Positions 47,705-58,669 of a DNA stretch of 64,000 bases are shown piece by piece (within the stretch, counting starts at the first letter, position 1; every line of letters starts with the position of its first letter). This DNA comes from Phoenix dactylifera (lineage: Eukaryota > Streptophyta > Magnoliopsida > Arecales > Arecaceae). The position numbers and the translations under genes were made by a program. The stretch covers positions 16,254,129 to 16,318,128 of the forward strand of contig NC_052397.1 in NCBI RefSeq assembly GCF_009389715.1, written 5' to 3'. Below the pieces are notes generated by a model that saw only the letters and a program-made list of their open reading frames with translations, was not told where the DNA came from and searched no databases.

Positions 47705-48237
47705 TGTGTGTATGTGCATGTGTGTGTACACTGTACATATATTGTGTGCCTGTGTATTTGATTGACCATTGGAGTTGGTAATGGTTGTCACTATTTCAAC
47801 CTTTAAGAATCTCTCTTATTTGTTTAATAAATGTCATTTGGTCACGATCCATAATCTATAGGACCAAGTCAATTTAAGTAGGTGAATTTAACAGATGGGA
47901 CTTTTGTTTGATTGCCTCAGCATTTTATGTTTAGTCCTGTATATAGTTATATTTGCTATTCAATTTATTGAAAATTAAAATTGTTTTATATACAACAATA
48001 TTTAATACATATAGGATCACATAATGGAGCCTTTAAGGGTTGGCTTGTAAAGGTCAAAAATGGGACCAGTTGTATCTTTCACGCAAAAGAAAAATTCTTC
48101 GTTAGATCAGCTATTGCATCAATCTCAAAACGTTCGTACAAAAAAAGGTCAATTCTTCTTTAGAAAAAATGGGAATAATTAGCCTTTCCTGATCTGGACA
48201 ACAACAAAAAAAAACACATATAAGATCACAGATTAAC

Positions 48238-48240
<3 letters not shown>

Positions 48241-48284
<44 letters not shown>

Positions 48285-48310
48285 GTATATGTGTGTGTGT
48301 GTGTGTGTGT
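48241..48310. repeat. (AC)20 - (GT)10 inverted microsatellite
   Basis: Twenty AC units, the spacer ATATGTATAT, then ten GT units. The GT arm can pair with the AC arm to form a hairpin. It lies about 200 bp upstream of the first UGT start. Confidence 0.95.
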
Positions 48311-48505
48311 ATCATTTAAGGGGCATTACCTGCCTGACTATAATATGTTACGAGTTTGTCATTACCATTGTCTAATATATATTGGTTGGGGTAGCTTTGT
48401 AGATTGCGGTGATTGAATATTTTGGATCCAAAACTTTGAACCTTCCGTCTCTAGTGCCTCTAGTCCCACATCTCTCTCTCTCTCCCTCCCCCCGGTTCAT
48501 CAGCC

Positions 48506-49935
48506 ATGGGACCCGAAGCTCGAGATCCGTTAAAGATATTCTTCTTCCCTTTGATGTCCCCGGGCCACATGATCCCCATGCTCGACATCGCCAAGCTCTT
48601 CTCCCGCCGCGGCGTCTCCGCTACTGTCGTCACCACCCCCGGCAACGAGCCCCTCCTCCGCCCCTCCATCGACCGTGCCAACTCCACCAACCACCATCCT
48701 CTAATCCACCTCCTCCTCCTCCCCTTCCCCCCTCCGTCCACCACCTCCTACCCTCCGGCCGGGAGAACCTTGGCTCCATGTCCGCCTCCGACCACGCTGA
48801 CTTATTCACCGCCATCGACGCCCTCCGCCGCCCCTTAGCCGAACTCCTCCGCGCCCACCGCCCCGACTGCCTCGTCTCCGACTCCATCTTCCCCTGGACA
48901 GCCGACGCTGCCCTCGCACTCGGCATCCCCCGCCTCGTCTTCCACGGCCCCGGCGCCTTCCCCCTCTGCGTCCACCGCAGCCTCGAGCTCCACAACCCCC
49001 ACGCCGGCGTCTCCTCCGACTCCGAGCCCTTCGCAGTCGAGGGCCTTCCGGACCGCATCCAAATGACCCGCTCCGAGATCTCCCCCATCTTCTTCTATCC
49101 CGACTTCCTTCGATCTATAACAGAGGCCGAGGAGAAGAGCTTCGGCATCGTCGTCAACACCTTCTACGAGCTCGAGCCGGCCTACGCCGAGCTCTACAGG
49201 AAGCCACCCGGTCCGCGAGCGTGGTTCGTGGGCCCGGTCTCCCTTTCCGATAAGGACGAGGCCGACCGAGGCGGCCGGGCCCACCCGGCCCACAGCCGAT
49301 GGCTGAGCTGGCTGGACTCCAGGGCAGAGAACTCCGTCGTCTATGTGTGCTTCGGCAGCCTCTGCGAGTTCTCCGGCGAGCAGCTCCGGGAGATCGCGCT
49401 GGGCCTTGCGGCCTCCGGCTACCCCTTCTTCTGGGTGGTGAAGGAGAAGGGTGACGTGGCTGGCGAGGATTGGCTGCCGGAGGGGCTCGAGGAGAGGGGT
49501 GTGGTGGTGAGGGGGTGGGCCCCGCAGGTGGTGGTGCTGAACCACGCGGCGGTGGGGGGTTTCGTGACGCACTGCGGGTGGAACTCGACGCTGGAGGGGG
49601 TGGCGGCGGGAGTGCCGATGGTGACGTGGCCGCTGTCGTACGAGCAGTTCGTCAACGAGAAGTTCTTGACCGAGGTGGTGGAGATGGGTGTGAGGGTGAG
49701 GAGGGGAGGGAGCGGAGGAAGTGGGGTGGTGAGGGGGGAGGAGGTGGCGGCGGCGTTGGCGGCGGTGATGGGCGGCGGAGAGGAGGCGGAGCGGAGGAGG
49801 AGGAGGGCGAGGGAGTACGCGGCGGCCTCAAGGGCGGCGGTGGAGGAGGGAGGCTCCTCGTACCAGGACATTGGCCGGCTGGTGGCGGAGCTGGCAGCCG
49901 CCCGCGCGGCGAGGAGGGGGGAGACGGGACAGTGA
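48506..49935 (+). CDS. UDP-glycosyltransferase, UGT73-type (1-nt frameshift)
   Basis: This is a plant family-1 UDP-sugar glycosyltransferase that adds a sugar, probably glucose, to small phenolic or terpenoid acceptors in the cytosol. It is a single exon of about 476 codons. The start [14 protein letters not shown] leads to SPGHMIPM with catalytic His21; CT repeats precede the ATG. The PSPG box spans [16 protein letters not shown] and [11 protein letters not shown] and ends in SYEQ; the final Gln favours UDP-glucose. The N-terminal frame (to about 48745) and the rest (from about 48735) differ by one base: a run of six C at 48727-48732 would need seven to keep the frame from LLLLPFP into [13 protein letters not shown]. 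This is either a true null allele or a homopolymer sequencing error. Third-position GC is extreme. A sister gene lies 2.4 kb downstream on the same strand. Confidence 0.9.
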
Positions 49936-50925
49936 AAGCAGGAGAGCGAGGCCGTGGCGGTACCGTTGTGAGACGGGAAAGCTGTGTCGTCTACAAGTTT
50001 TGGATGGAATAAAAATGAGTTGGCTTTGAGAACGCCAGAAAATATAAAATATATAAATAAATTTATTGTATTCTATAAGCTTAAGTTTTTAAGATAAGAA
50101 TGAGATAGGCGTAGCCTTGTAGGGTTTACTCCCAGTATCTTGTATTTAATTTTTTTTTTAAAATAAATTCTTCTGTTTCAAACCTGCAACTAATCAACTA
50201 GACTGGGTTATGACCTCACGGTCAGCGTCATCATGATGGCGCTATTTTGCTTTGTCGCTAATGAGAAAGCCTTCCTGCTATTGTTATATTTTCAGGTGAA
50301 AAAACTATACCAATCGTTCTTAAGCAAAATATAAAATTATTAAAGGCTTCCAACCGTTCACATTTATTAACAACCCACTTCTTACGTTGTATACGTTAAG
50401 TTATTTTTCTTTACGACTTCACTTTTTTAGAAGAAGAAAAGATGTAGTACTTAAGCTACCACTTTTCTTTGAAACTTCAAATTTTTGGAAGAAGAAAAAA
50501 TATGGTGTATAGCACCCATTTTGATACAGTAATTTTAAATTAGTTACTAGTTTAAAAAATTTTCCAACTCTAAAAGATAAATATTAAAAATATCGTAACT
50601 AAAACATAAATATTGTAAATCTCTCGTAACACTTTTTTTAAAATATTTTATAAAGCTAAACGTAAGTCTTAACCATCTTTATGTAAAAAAGATATAATGA
50701 AAGGTTGTCTATAGCAAAGAAAGAAGCCAAGAAAATGGTTTTGATTCTGGACGGAAAAGTGAAAGAGAGGGTCGAGAGAGATCGAAAAATTTCTCAAAAA
50801 AGGTAGAGATCTTAATTTCGAGCGAGACCTAGTAACCTATTGCCTGCTTCAGAAATAAAAGGATATTTTTATAATTTTAATTACTTTTAATTTAAATAAA
50901 TATAATTTTGGCTAATCACGTTAGA
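49936..50925. other. UGT intergenic, no gene
   Basis: AT-rich with no gene. The words CTTTT-GAAGAAGAAAA occur twice (50420-50500), a short local duplication. Confidence 0.4.
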
Positions 50926-50929
50926 TGAA

Positions 50930-51360
50930 TCCCTATGTCAAAGATATTCATACAAAAAATATTATTTTGTGAAAAAATGCACGTAAATATCAATTTGGAG
51001 GGTATTCATGCAATTCTAATATATAGAAGGATATTTTTGCAAAAATTTAAAGATTTTTTTGCTTGTGTACCTTTCTAAATATATGAAATTACATGAATAT
51101 ATTTTAAAATTGCTATTTGTATGTATATCTTTATAAACATTCTTTTTGCATGTTTACTCACTAAGAATATTTTCATCATTTTAATTTGAAATCGTTAACT
51201 TCTTAACAACATCAAATGGCATGGGTAGATATACAAAAAAAAAAGGTTTTATGCATACAAAATAAGTGTTTGATGAAGATATACATACAAATATTACTTT
51301 TAGAAGAATATTCACACAAATTCTAATATTTAGAAGGGTATGTACGCAAAAAATTCTATC
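50930..51360. mobile_element. Palindromic MITE family A, copy 2 plus adjoining half copy
   Basis: 51041-51360 has arms like those of 44576-45043: TTTGCTTGTGTACCTTTCTAAATAT at the left, and inverted AATATTTAGAAGGGTATGTACGCAAA at the right, around a GTTAAC centre with ACATCAAATGGC. Directly left of it, 50930-51040 is another right-arm fragment (GGTATTCATGCAATTCTAAT), so two insertions or a partial duplication abut. Confidence 0.6.
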
Positions 51361-51511
51361 CAAAATATTCGATACATTAGTTCATAGAATGACTATTTGA
51401 TGAATAGCTGTAATTCATGCTAGTTTGATAGATACAAATATCTATTAAAAATATTTTTATATCAAAATTATTTTTTTATTTTATTAGGAGATTTATCATG
51501 TCTCCATAAAT

Positions 51512-52181
51512 TTCATGGTACTGTTTGCTCTAGTTTATAAACAAACTGGTATTGGAAATGGTTTTGTGTTGGACGGAGTTGATGAAATAATCAAAATATA
51601 GTTTTCATTTGGATAGTCATTTTGGACAACAACCATGACTCATGCGATTTCAAGGGTCAAAAATTTCTAGGCTTTGCGGTAGTGACCTCAATTTCTACGA
51701 TCATGTAAACTAAATCCTGTAGTGGCCTATGGACAGAATTATATATATCTATATATTTATCTATATATATATATAATCATTATTTCTTTTCCTTGACGAA
51801 AAGTGAAAAAATAGAAACAGATGGTCCCCGTTTCCCTTCATGGTACTGTTTGCTCTACTTTATAAACAAATGGTTTTGTGTTGGACGGAGTCGATGAAAT
51901 AATCAAAATATAGTTTTCATTTGGATAGTCATTTTGGACAACAACCATGACTCATGCGATTTCAAGTGTCAAAAAACTAGTTTACAAACAAACTGGTATT
52001 GGAAATGGTTTTGTGTTGGACGGAGTTGATGAAATAATCAAAATATAGTTTTTATTTGGATAGTCATTTTGGACAACAACCATGACTCATGCGATTTCAA
52101 GTGTCAAAAATTTCTAGGCTTTGCGGTAGTGACCTCAATTTCTACGGCCTATGGACAGAATTATATATATCTATATATTTA

Positions 52182-52215
<34 letters not shown>

Positions 52216-52275
52216 CATTATTTCTTTTCCTTGAGGAAAAGTAAAAAAATAGAAACAGATGGTCCCCGTTTCCCT
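51512..52275. repeat. Triplicated ~325-bp block upstream of the second UGT
   Basis: Copy 1 is 51512-51836, copy 2 is 51837-51975 (3' part missing) and copy 3 is about 51976-52275. Shared words: GGTTTTGTGTTGGACGGAGT, GATGAAATAATCAAAATATA, GGACAACAACCATGACTCAT and, in copies 1 and 3, CTATGGACAGAATTATATAT and AGATGGTCCCCGTTTCCCT. Copy 3 ends about 110 bp before the UGT start codon, so the block is part of the promoter. A TA microsatellite at 52165-52213 differs in length between copies. Confidence 0.92.
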
Positions 52276-52384
52276 GTTTCCCGTCTCCCGGGTCCGGATA
52301 GGAGCCCATGATATAATCGAACGCTGTCGTCTATCCAGATTCAAGAATACAAGAAGAATAGGAGAAGAGAGGAAGGCAGCAGCC

Positions 52385-53839
52385 ATGGGTTCCCAAACTC
52401 AAGAGCAACGACCCCTTCATCTGGTCTTCTTCCCATTCCTAGCCCGGAGCCACATGATCCCCATGCTGGAGACCGCCGTCATCGCCGCCGAGCGCGGCGT
52501 CAAGGCCACCTTCGTTACCACCCCTGCCAATGCCCACCTCGTCCGACCAACCCTCGACCGCGCCAACTCCCTCCACCAGCCCCCCATGGACCTCCGCATC
52601 ATCCTCTTCCCCGCCGCCGACCACGGTCTCCCCGACGGCTGCGAGAACCTCATCTCCCTCCCCGACGTATCCCTTGCTGGCAACTTCTTCCGTGCCGTCT
52701 TCGCCCTCCGCAAGCCCCTCGACGACCTCCTCTGCGACCTCCGCCCCGTCGACGCCCTCGTCTCCGACGCCCTCTTCCCCTGGACCACCTCCCTCGCCGC
52801 CGATCACAGCATCCCCCGCCTCATCTTTCAGGTCACCGGCCTCTTCCCTCTCTGCGCCGCCAACGACCTCGACATCCACCGCCCCTACGAGTCCGTCTCC
52901 TCCCGCTCCGAACCCTACTCCATCCCGGGCTTCCCCCACCCCATCAAGTTCACCCGCGCGGAGCTCCCGGAAGTCTTCGACTTCCCTTACATGCTGGGCC
53001 TCCTCCGCGAGGCCGAGCTCACCAGCTACGGCGTCATCGTCAACAGCTTCTACGCCTTCGAGCCCGACTACGCCGAGCATTACTACAAGGTGGGCCGCAG
53101 GAAGGTATTCCTGGTCGGCCCGGTCAACCTCGCCGGAGCCAGACTACCGTCGACGGAGAAAAAAGAGGACGGCGGCCGCGACGCCACCCTGAGGTGGCTG
53201 GACGAGAAGGAGGACGACTCGGTGGTGTACATATCCTTCGGGACGCTGTGCCGGTTCAGCGACGAGCAGTTCCGGGAGCTGGCGCTTGGGCTGGAGGCGA
53301 GCGGCCACCCATTCGTGTGGGCGATGCGCAGCGACGGCGGCGCAGGAGATGAGTGGATGCCGGAGGGTTACGAGAAGAGAGTCGCCGGGCGGGGCCTGGT
53401 GGTGAGAGGATGGGCCCCGCAGGCGGAGATCCTGTCCCACCGGGCGGTGGGGGGGTTTGTGATCCACTGCGGGTGGAACTCGGTGATGGAGGGGGTGTGC
53501 AGCGGGGTGGCCTTGGCCACTTGGCCCCTCCACTCGGAGCAGTTCGTGTTGGAAAAGTTACTGGTGGACGTGCTCAAGATAGCGAAGCCCGTGTGGGACG
53601 GGTTCAAAAGCGTGGTCGACGGCGAGAAGGCGGTGGTGCCAGCGAACGCGGTGGCGAGGGCGGTGGCGCTGCTCGTCGGCGGCGGGGAGGAAGTGGCGGC
53701 CATGAGGAGAAGGGTGCGAGAGCTGGCGGAACTGGGCAGGAGGGCGGTGGCGGAGGGGGGCTCGTCGCATGAAGATATGAGCCGTCTGATCGAGGGGCTC
53801 ATGGCTTGCCGCGAGGAGCGTGAAAAGTCACAGGTGTAA
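52385..53839 (+). CDS. UDP-glycosyltransferase, UGT73-type (intact)
   Basis: A single-exon gene of 484 aa, normal for family-1 plant UGTs. I start at ATG 52385 (MGSQTQEQRPLHLVFF), because the 42 upstream in-frame codons come from the repeated promoter block and leader. Acceptor-side motif: FLARSHMIPM with catalytic His23; most relatives have Gly just before this His, here Ser. Partner Asp region: VSDALFPWTT. The PSPG box runs from WAPQAEILSHRAVGGF through HCGWNSVMEG to WPLHSEQ, whose final Gln points to UDP-glucose. The C-terminus EGGSSHEDMSRLIEG is typical. Substrate cannot be told from sequence. It is a tandem, diverged paralogue of the gene at 48506. The upstream frame is Arg/Ile-rich and unlike a UGT. 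Confidence 0.95.
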   Translation: MGSQTQEQRPLHLVFFPFLARSHMIPMLETAVIAAERGVKATFVTTPANAHLVRPTLDRANSLHQPPMDLRIILFPAADHGLPDGCENLISLPDVSLAGNFFRAVFALRKPLDDLLCDLRPVDALVSDALFPWTTSLAADHSIPRLIFQVTGLFPLCAANDLDIHRPYESVSSRSEPYSIPGFPHPIKFTRAELPEVFDFPYMLGLLREAELTSYGVIVNSFYAFEPDYAEHYYKVGRRKVFLVGPVNLAGARLPSTEKKEDGGRDATLRWLDEKEDDSVVYISFGTLCRFSDEQFRELALGLEASGHPFVWAMRSDGGAGDEWMPEGYEKRVAGRGLVVRGWAPQAEILSHRAVGGFVIHCGWNSVMEGVCSGVALATWPLHSEQFVLEKLLVDVLKIAKPVWDGFKSVVDGEKAVVPANAVARAVALLVGGGEEVAAMRRRVRELAELGRRAVAEGGSSHEDMSRLIEGLMACREEREKSQV

Positions 53840-56700
53840 CGTCGGCCGTGCGATGCCATGGTATTCTTGGCCTTTTCCTTTGAAATTTAATTTTTTTCTC
53901 TTACTTTGCTTTCCAATATGCTGAGACTACCCGTAATGCCAAGGCTTTTTTAAAGACTGATACTTACAGAAGCATGCTTCCCCCTTACAGAAGCATGCTT
54001 CCCCCTCAAAAAATAAATATATAAATAAATAAAGGATGCACGCGAAAGAAGACTTCTTATGAGAGTCTCTTTCTTTCCAACTCGATGAAGTTGATTTTGG
54101 GCTTCTCCGTCTCCATTAAGAGCTCTTCTGACCTTTTCTTAGATCCCATTATAGAATTCAGGCTCCTGATCGAAGCCCATCACTAGATTTTTTTTTGAAT
54201 TCCTCTCTGCTTGTGGGTAGCTGTTCGCACCCTTGTTGCGGCCACTCGCTACCGGAAAACCAAGTAATGACCAAATGTCTCTCAAGCCACCGATCGTTTG
54301 GAAGCTCGATGCCGGCTGGTGATCAATAGATTTTAGCCGAGAAGAACGGGTGTTCTTTTTTTATTCTTTGTTTTTCTTGGCTTTTTATATTTTGTTCCTT
54401 CTTTTCGACCGATAATGCCGTTGAATCTTATTGCCGAGGTCTCTGCCTAGTTCCTCATGATGGTTTGCAGCCATGGTCGAGGCTCCCAATTGGGGTTTCT
54501 TGGTTTCATATGTTAAAGGGGCCGAACCCCTATTTCAGAAAGATTTTTTTCTTGCCGCCAGTTGCCGCTATCCGCAGTGGGCGGCTGTGGGTCCCTAACC
54601 TCGAGCACCGCCTGCAGCCAACCCCCGAGCACCGACTATCTGTAACTCACTAGAGTTTCGAGAAACAAAGGGCATCCTACCTATTTTTTCTATATTTCGG
54701 GCAGAAAGGAAAGATAACCCATCCATTTCAACTTCTGTTGAAAAGACTTTTTTTTCGTGCGTGCTGTTGGCGATCTAGAATGGTCTACATCCATTTGGGA
54801 AACTCAATGCTTCCATTGGCCATGAGGCCTTTTTAGTCATTTTAGACTGCATCAGTGGTCTTTGATCCACATCCTTAGCCGAGACAAAGTCTGCTACTTT
54901 CACTGGCTGGCCCTGTAGCCAAGAAGGGGTTGTGGATTTGCCAACTCCATTTTTTTAGTCTACTTTCAAGGATAGAATGTCGCCCTTAACTTCGCCCAAA
55001 GTGTCCTTTCTTTCGAGGGCCGGTCTCCAAGGATTCAACTCGCATTTCACATGAGAGGGAGGGAGAGTTATGGATTAGCTTATGGAATTTATTTAAGTTC
55101 AAACTAGGCTCACAGCAATGCGAATTGCTACAGAGATGTCCATACTGTCTAAACAACCAGTGGTGTCTGCATCTGTAAATGTTTGCCAAGCATTGATGGT
55201 TTTCCAGAGGCGAAAGCCGAACCCCAACATCTTGGTTGAAAGGGCAGGGTTTCAAATGCTATGTCATATTTCTCTCCAGAAAAACCTATTCTCTCTCTTT
55301 CTCTCTCTCTCCTCCATCTTTTCTCTCTCAATTTTCTCTACTAGACTCCCTCTAATGGACTTTTTCTCTCTACTCTCTATAGAGATGTTAGATCTAGCAT
55401 GGCACCTGTCTTCTTGATTCTGGATCCACCCTATTGAAGGGCCCTGATTCATGGCCGGTGAGTGGCACGCCAACCCTCACTTTGGCCCTTTCCGGATATT
55501 GTTAGAATTAGTCATCCTGATATCTACCGAAACTCCTGTATCCTAGTGTAAGTATGATCAGATGAATTCCGCTTTGATTGGACCTTGTAAATATGATTTT
55601 TAGTGAATTTTAGATCGACCTAGGTGAAGAGTCCTAGTGTAGGGTTGTTGGGCGGTGTATCGGCCTCCACCCTGGCCTCTGTCATATGCCGTTAGATTTG
55701 ATTGCTCTATCTTTATTAAACCATATGTATTATAGTTCGAACATGATTCGATGAATTTCACTTTGGTTGGACCGATTGGGGTGTTGGGCACTTCCGCTTG
55801 GTCAGCTCTATGTGAGTGTTGGAATTTAAGATTTTTATTTTTAAAAAATAATTATGATAAAATTTTAATTAAAGCAATATAATTTTTTGATATTAGGCTT
55901 TGAGAAGGATTTTTGGGATTAATTGGCTCTGTTAGTTAGATTGCATTTGCAAGGTAAGTAATGTTTCTTTTTTTCTATTTTTATCAGCAATTATTAAATT
56001 ATTTTATTTATGACTTTTGAGTGGTATTATTTAAGATGCAAGAATTTAATGGAGAGTATATTATTATGAAAATTATTGTTTTGGAATATCATAATTCTGT
56101 ATGATTTTAGAACTGAAATATGAAACTTAAAACTATTTGAATTTCGACCTGGCTATGTTGAGGATCCACTAATGGAGGCTGATACGTTGGCATATAATTT
56201 ATCATGAAAGACTTTACAGCAAGATGATGCACAGCTCACTGTAAGAAGATTAGTCAGTGCTATGACCTTGCCACAAGATGATGTAGCCATAGCTTAGGAT
56301 CAATAAAATAATTTAAAAATTTGAAAAAATTGAATCCATGAACATAATTTAATATTTTAATAAAAAATTGATTCGTATTTTGATTTTGTTTAGTTAAAGT
56401 GATCATTGCTTATTGGACAGTTTAGCTCATTATACGATTTTTTTTTTTTTTACAGATTCAGAAAACTAGCTCGATCGGAGTTTCTAATATGGGAGAGCGA
56501 CTAGTAGGACTTTCGCACAAGTTATCTTAAAATAAAGTTTATTTAAATTGATGTACTACTTTGGAGTATTGTTAGAATCATGAGACATTTAAATATTGAG
56601 CTAGTTATTGAAAAAACACATGCAGATTATTATTTAAATTGTTCCATTGCATATTTATGAGATCATATTGAGATGTCCTGCATACATGTGGAAAGATTTT
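53840..56700. other. Repeat-like intergenic DNA after the UGT pair
   Basis: No gene is seen. 55290-55470 has a CT-rich tract followed by GATTCTGGATCCACCC and GGCCGGTGAGTGG, a composition often seen near the end of plant LTRs. 55545-55790 contains two diverged copies of GATGAATT(C/T)CGCTTTGATTGGACC. I could not set boundaries. 55830-56700 is AT-rich. Confidence 0.35.
53966..54007. repeat. 21-bp palindromic unit, twice in tandem
   Basis: TTACAGAAGCATGCTTCCCCC occurs twice head to tail; each has the perfect palindrome GAAGCATGCTTC. It lies just after the second UGT. Confidence 0.9.
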
Positions 56701-56856
56701 TTTTATAAGTATATGGCAATTATCATGACTTTCAGGATCTCGGATTGGGAGCGGGACACAACAAAACCAAAGTATTCAATTAGGTCCTCTTTCAAAACCA
56801 AATCTTTACGGTAGAAAATTTGGAAAAAAAAATAAGTTACAGCCGCCAAATCACTG

Positions 56857-57095
56857 CCGGCTCTATGGTAATGATGAAGAAACCTCACTTGCAAATTTTT
56901 CATAGCAATTTGGCAAAAAATCGCCCAACAGCTTGGAACTGGCCACCCCTGCACGGTCAAACAGTTGTAAGCAGCTGGAGAAACTCCCTTCCAAATCATT
57001 TAGCCAAATGGGCGCGGGACTATTTGGTATCATCAACTTGTTGGACTCTTTGGAAAGGCTGGAATAGTAATTTTCCGCTTCGAAGCTCGCATCCA
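56857..57095 (-). other. Unidentified protein-like segment
   Basis: A minus-strand frame reads MNSSFVFVDASFEAENYY, SSLSKESNKLMIPNSPAPIW and LNDLEGSFSSCLQLFDRAGV, then DFLPNCYEKFASE before a possible donor, GAG|GTTTCT. Composition is that of a real, ordinary protein, unlike its GC-rich neighbours. I do not recognise the family. It may be a captured exon lying next to the LTR-like DNA, or a host exon whose partners lie outside the readable part. Confidence 0.35.
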
Positions 57096-57164
57096 CGAAA
57101 ACAAAACTGGAATTCATTTTCGTAACACTTGATGCTCTAAAACAGGAGCCAGAGAATTGCATGG

Positions 57165-58110
57165 GGGACAAAATAGATTGTCCAACCCACATCAAAAGGG
57201 CCACCCAATTTCGGCCCAACAAACACCAACGCCGACCGGACGTGTCCTCCGTCCGGCCTAAAACCGGCCCGACCTCAGACCCCACCAAAAGTTCCTTCAA
57301 CCTCGGATATTCGCCGATGCGCCTCGGCCAAGCTCGGGACGCCCTCCTTATTCGCCGACCCGCCCGACCAAGCTCGGGCGTCCTCTTTAGTAATGCACTC
57401 CGACCTTCGCATTTGGAGCGCTCCACCGAACACATCTCGGAACTCGGAATGCTAGGCTGGCCTCAGCACCCATCTAGCCGGCCTCGCTGAGTACTTGATG
57501 CGACCTCCCTACGAGCTTGGCCTCGACAACCACCGCACCATGTACATATCTTCGCCCTCCTACGTGGTCGTGCATTGCGATGCCAGCACGCCGTGCCTCG
57601 CTTACTGGTCCACGATAGCCATGGGCAACACCTTACCGTTCCCAAGAACGGACTTCACCGCTCGCCACAAGCAAGCTCAAGCTGCGCGCCACTCCTACTC
57701 ATGAAGAGAATAGGCCATACCCTGCTACGGCTGTCAACATCTCACCATTCCCAAGGGCAGACTCCACTGCGCGCCACAAGCAAGCTCAGGCTACGCGCCA
57801 CTCCCTCTGATGATGGGAACCGCCCATACCTCCGCCACCTAAGCGCTCCTATTAGGACTATAAAGGATCCCAATAGGTAACGCCTAAAGAACATTTGGGG
57901 ACTAGACCTACAAAGCTTCACTCTAACTTGGTTATCGGAGGGTCTCATCGGAAACACCGGTGAGGTTTTGTGCAGGTACTTCGCCGACTGCAGGAGGTGG
58001 CCCTCGTCCTCTTCCTTCGCACCCTGGTGGCTTCCCCGACTCCTCCGGCATGGTCATCCTCAGGCCAGATTCGAACCAGAACAGTGTCGTTGCTTGAGAA
58101 ACGACAAAAA
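57165..58110 (+). mobile_element. LTR-like fragment, probably Ty3/gypsy
   Basis: GC-rich DNA with CGACC/GCTCGG words (57220-57500), then AACTTGGTTATCGGAGGGT, GGAAACACCGG and TTTTGTGCAGGTACTTCG at about 57925-57985. That order is typical of the R/U5 end of Tat-like gypsy LTRs in monocots (recalled). It looks old and incomplete; no coding part of the element is seen nearby. An internal ~105-bp unit (CGCCACAAGCAAGCTCA with GCGCGCCACTCC) occurs twice, at about 57625-57725 and 57733-57820. Confidence 0.5.
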
Positions 58111-58620
58111 TAGTACTCTAAAGTATTGCTACATATTGATTTACTTAGCGGTGTGTATTGGCTTGCTAGATAGCTAATTAGCTTGAAGTGTATTATCTGG
58201 CTATGTAATATGTATTGATAAAAAATATGTTTCGAAAACAGTGTATCGTTTGACTTATAAATATATATTAGAACACTGCTGAGTATGCATCAAAGAGGCT
58301 TGCAATTTGTATCAGAAAGTAAATAAGCATGTATCACGTGGCTATATTGTACGTACTAGTGAATATAATGTTCCAAAAACTATGTATCAGTTTGTTTGGA
58401 AATATGTATTAGGTTATTGGATTACTAATTTGCTACGTGTGTATCATTTGATCGTGTACTGTGTACTAGCGAACACAATATTCTAAAAATTGCATATCGA
58501 TTTACTATATTAACTTGGTAAATAATTAATTTACTTGGTGTATATCACCTAGTCATGTAGTGTACCGATAAAAAAGCATGTTCTAAAAAAAAGAAAGAGA
58601 AAGTACGCCATGCTTTTTTT
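58110..58620. repeat. Degenerate ~100-140-bp tandem repeat
   Basis: Four diverged units begin near 58188, 58329, 58438 and 58539, each with GTAT-ATC, a CATGTA/CTATGTA word, then AATAT-TTC(T/G)AAAA-CTG/TGTATC. AT-rich and non-coding. Confidence 0.6.
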
Positions 58621-58669
58621 TTTGTAATTACGAGACCGATGACTCCGATAATAAGAGGACTCTTTGACT

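Noticed and set aside
48630-49871. Long antisense and alternative frames over the first UGT
   Set aside because: They are shadows of a gene with very high third-position GC, which removes stop codons from other frames.
52417-53859. Long antisense and alternative frames over the second UGT
   Set aside because: Same cause; the peptides are Ser/Pro- or Gly/Glu-rich with no domain, while the sense frame is a complete UGT.
58188-58620. CRISPR-like spacing of repeats
   Set aside because: Units are diverged, long and unevenly spaced in a plant nuclear context; no repeat-spacer pattern.
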